NCBI GenBank assembly: GCA_041687475.1
Contig: JAWLBW010000064.1
Location: forward strand, 1-17,618
Length of the DNA: 17,618 nucleotides
Origin: JAWLBW01 sp041687475
Lineage (GTDB): Bacteria; J088; JAWLBW01
Direction of reading: 5' to 3'
The notes beneath the pieces were generated by a model that was given only the letters and a program-made list of their open reading frames with translations, made no database searches and was not told the origin of the DNA. A program made the translations under genes and the position numbers. Every line of letters begins with the position of its first letter. The first letter of the stretch is position 1. Positions 15,530 to 17,618 of the stretch are shown here, in pieces.

Positions 15530-17272
15530 GTGAGTCGCAACCGCACATCACTGACTGCATGGGGAACCGCATGGGGCTTCGGTACCCTGTTTCTCGCCTT
15601 CGTATTCGCCGCCGCCATTGGTGAAGTCGGCCACGCGCAGACTCCCAACTACGCCTTCAGTCAGGCGTATACGTTCGCCCAGACCGTACGCAGCGACAAG
15701 GATAAGCGCCAGTTGCGGCATTACTGGCTGCGGGCCATCGACAGGCTGCAGAACGTGGTCGGTTCGTTTCCGGGTTCCCGTCAGGCAGCTCAGTCGCAAT
15801 ACCTCATCGGCGAGCTGTATGCCGACATGGCCGAGGTTTCGCGTATCAGCGACGACGTCGACAGCGCCATTGCCGCCTACCGTCTGGTGGTCAAGAATTA
15901 TCCGAACGACCGGCTGGCCGACGATGCGCAGTACGCCATCGGCAATCTCTTTCTCAAGAAGAAGGGCGACCGCACCGGCGCTTACGGCGAGTTCGAGCGC
16001 GTGCTCACGCTGTACCCCCGGGGCGACAAGGCTGTCGAAGCCCGCGAGCGTCTGAAGGAGCTGGCCGATGCGAAACCGGCGCCGTCGATTTCGGGTCGGG
16101 GCCTGGTCAACGTTCGTCAGATTCTGCACTGGTCGAACCCCGACAACACCCGCGTGGCCATCTATGCCGGCGACAAGACCCGCTTCAAATACGGACTGTT
16201 GCCGGCCGACAAGGAGGCGGGGCGCCCGCGCCGTCTGTATATCGACATTCTCAACGCGCGTCTCGACCCCGGCCTGAAAGATACGATTCCCATTGACGAC
16301 GGGCTGCTGGTCAGAGCGCGCGCGGCGCAGTTTTCGCCGGACACCGTTCGGGTCGTGCTCGATATTCAGAGCCTCAGCGACTACAGAATTTTTCCGCTGA
16401 TGAGCCCCTACCGTATCATCGTCGACGTCAACGGCGTTCCGGCGGCGCCGGTTCCGAAGCCCGACGTGTCGGTCGATCGGTTGCAGGCACTTCTGAATGA
16501 CATCAAGGACAAGCCCGAGCCCGAACCGGTGCTACGGGCCGAGAAGGGCGACAACCCGTCGATTCCCCTTACGGCGCAGCTCGGATTGCAGATTCGCCGC
16601 ATCGTGATCGATGCCGGACACGGCGGTCACGATCCGGGCGCCATCGGCGTGAACAAGATTTACGAGAAACATATTGCCCTGAACATCGCCAGGGCGGTGG
16701 CGGGGAAGCTGCGCGAGCGCCTCGGGGTCGAGACGGTACTTACCCGCGACAACGATACCTTCATCGAGCTTGAAGGCCGACCGGGCATTGCGAGGGCCAA
16801 GCGGGGCGATCTCTTCATTTCCATTCACGCCAACGCGGCCGCGAGTCCCAACGCCTTCGGCATCGAGACCTATCACCTCGACCTTTCGTCCGATAAGAGC
16901 GCGGTGGCCGTCGCCGCCCGTGAAAACGCCTCGAGCGAGGCGACGGTGAGCGAGCAGGAAGACATTCTGCGCGACCTCGTGCTTACGTCGAAGAAGAACG
17001 ACTCGGTGCAGCTGGCGCGCGCCGTGCAGAGTTCCATGATCAAGAGTCTTTCGTCGAAGTACGAAGGCGTACGCGACCTGGGGGTCAAGGGCGCGCCGTT
17101 CGTCGTTCTCATCGGCGCCAACGTTCCGGCCGTGTTGATTGAAACCGGATTCGTATCGAACCCGCGTGAAGCCAAGCGCCTTCAGGACAAGCGTTACGTC
17201 GAGATGCTCGCCGACTCGATCGCTCTCGGAGTGGGAGATTACGTCAAACAGCTTCGGGTGACTACCTTCTGA
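15530..17272 (+). CDS. Secreted N-acetylmuramoyl-L-alanine amidase with TPR and AMIN domains
   Basis: This is a zinc amidase that cuts the amide bond between N-acetylmuramic acid and the stem peptide of peptidoglycan, acting in the periplasm in cell separation and wall turnover. The 580-residue protein has a signal peptide (h-region FGTLFLAFVFAAAIG, cut after GHA at about 36), a YbgF-like pair of TPRs at about 63-176 (VVKNYPNDRLADDAQYAIG), an AMIN domain at about 192-302 that targets the wall or septum, a Pro-rich linker, and Amidase_3 at about 356-572. Zinc and catalytic residues are visible: His364 in DAGHGGHDPG, Glu379 in YEKHIA, His433 in SIHANA and Glu538 in LIETGF. An insertion near 455-500 matches the regulatory helix seen in AmiC-type enzymes. 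I chose GTG at 15530, with AAAAGGG nine bases upstream; an ATG at 15479 has no Shine-Dalgarno and would put 17 polar residues before the signal peptide. GlnD follows after 49 nt. Confidence 0.95.
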   Translation: MSRNRTSLTAWGTAWGFGTLFLAFVFAAAIGEVGHAQTPNYAFSQAYTFAQTVRSDKDKRQLRHYWLRAIDRLQNVVGSFPGSRQAAQSQYLIGELYADMAEVSRISDDVDSAIAAYRLVVKNYPNDRLADDAQYAIGNLFLKKKGDRTGAYGEFERVLTLYPRGDKAVEARERLKELADAKPAPSISGRGLVNVRQILHWSNPDNTRVAIYAGDKTRFKYGLLPADKEAGRPRRLYIDILNARLDPGLKDTIPIDDGLLVRARAAQFSPDTVRVVLDIQSLSDYRIFPLMSPYRIIVDVNGVPAAPVPKPDVSVDRLQALLNDIKDKPEPEPVLRAEKGDNPSIPLTAQLGLQIRRIVIDAGHGGHDPGAIGVNKIYEKHIALNIARAVAGKLRERLGVETVLTRDNDTFIELEGRPGIARAKRGDLFISIHANAAASPNAFGIETYHLDLSSDKSAVAVAARENASSEATVSEQEDILRDLVLTSKKNDSVQLARAVQSSMIKSLSSKYEGVRDLGVKGAPFVVLIGANVPAVLIETGFVSNPREAKRLQDKRYVEMLADSIALGVGDYVKQLRVTTF

Positions 17273-17321
17273 ACCTGCGCCCCTCGCACCAACCCGTTCA
17301 TAACGGTTAAAATAGAAGCTT

Positions 17322-17618
17322 ATGCTGCGCCATCGGCGTCAACCGCCCGCCGTACACGAATTCGGGTTTCCTGAACCCCCTGCCAGCGGCACCGAGCTTG
17401 CCGGATGGAAGAACTACGTCAACGAGTGCCGGCAGATTGTGCTCGAGATGCAACGCTCGAAGGTCAAGGGCTGGGTGGTTGCCGAAGCGCAGACTCAGTT
17501 CGTCGACACGCTCATCGGCGCCCTGCTCAGGCATATCGAGGCCGATTATTTCCGCCGGTATCCCCGGGTCGACACGCGTCTTGCCTTTGTGGCGCAGGGT
17601 GGGTACGGCCGGCGTGAA
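17322..17618 (+). CDS. glnD: [Protein-PII] uridylyltransferase, N-terminal part (3' truncated by window)
   Basis: Ninety-nine codons of an open frame begin at the ATG at 17322, directly after an in-frame TAG, and run off the window edge. The fragment has the helical N-terminus of GlnD (KNYVNECRQIVLEMQR, then VVAEAQTQFVDTLIGALLRHI) and ends in LAFVAQGGYGRRE, which is the start of the nucleotidyltransferase core; the family has [AG]xGGYGRxEL followed by the metal-binding SDxD. GlnD adds and removes UMP on PII signalling proteins according to glutamine level. There is no strong Shine-Dalgarno. A -10-like TAAAAT at 17308-17313 lies so near the ATG that a leaderless transcript is possible, though no matching -35 is visible. 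The HD and ACT domains are beyond the window, so completeness is unknown. Confidence 0.82.
   Translation, partial: MLRHRRQPPAVHEFGFPEPPASGTELAGWKNYVNECRQIVLEMQRSKVKGWVVAEAQTQFVDTLIGALLRHIEADYFRRYPRVDTRLAFVAQGGYGRRE

Overview
The window is about 17.6 kb of GC-rich bacterial chromosome from a Gram-negative organism. Signal peptides, a lipobox, an AMIN-type amidase and a GlnD-type uridylyltransferase point to an outer membrane. A response regulator carrying a DUF4388/PATAN domain, a neighbouring PilZ protein and a TPR-AMIN-amidase are all common in Deltaproteobacteria and Myxococcota-like lineages. My best guess is an uncultured or poorly sampled member of that group; this is inference from gene content only. 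I see no mobile element, CRISPR array, tRNA or rRNA gene.

Layout, left to right. (1) The last 60 codons of a diacylglycerol-kinase-family lipid kinase converge on a 930-residue minus-strand gene, and a bidirectional intrinsic terminator lies between them. That gene is the most unusual in the window. It encodes a P-loop, GTPase-like domain, a long helical region and a C-terminal tandem of KH domains closely resembling the KH1-KH2 pair of transcription factor NusA, framed by disordered tails that include an arginine-rich tract. (2) A tightly packed plus-strand operon follows: a large secreted lipoprotein, trpF, trpB, a small exported beta-propeller-like protein, trpA and a 998-residue DUF4175-type membrane protein. 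Every junction is a 2-nt gap or an overlap. Tryptophan biosynthesis genes are thus co-transcribed with three envelope proteins. (3) On the minus strand, a 1059-residue response regulator (receiver, DUF4388/PATAN, disordered linker, one membrane helix, two blocks of TPRs) is followed 4 nt later by a one-domain PilZ protein. (4) A 346-nt divergent intergenic region holds a good sigma70-like promoter for the response regulator and, on the other side, a set of nested hairpins with possible pseudoknot pairing upstream of the amidase. (5) On the plus strand, a TPR-AMIN-Amidase_3 cell-wall hydrolase is followed by the 5' end of glnD, cut by the window edge.

Functionally, TrpF, TrpB and TrpA catalyse the phosphoribosylanthranilate isomerase and tryptophan synthase steps; trpE, G, D and C are not here. 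The response regulator and PilZ protein form a signalling unit that could link phosphorylation and cyclic-di-GMP to the envelope. The amidase acts in periplasmic peptidoglycan splitting. The strongest candidates for something undescribed are the P-loop/NusA-KH fusion protein, the exported protein wedged between trpB and trpA, and the membrane-spanning response regulator.
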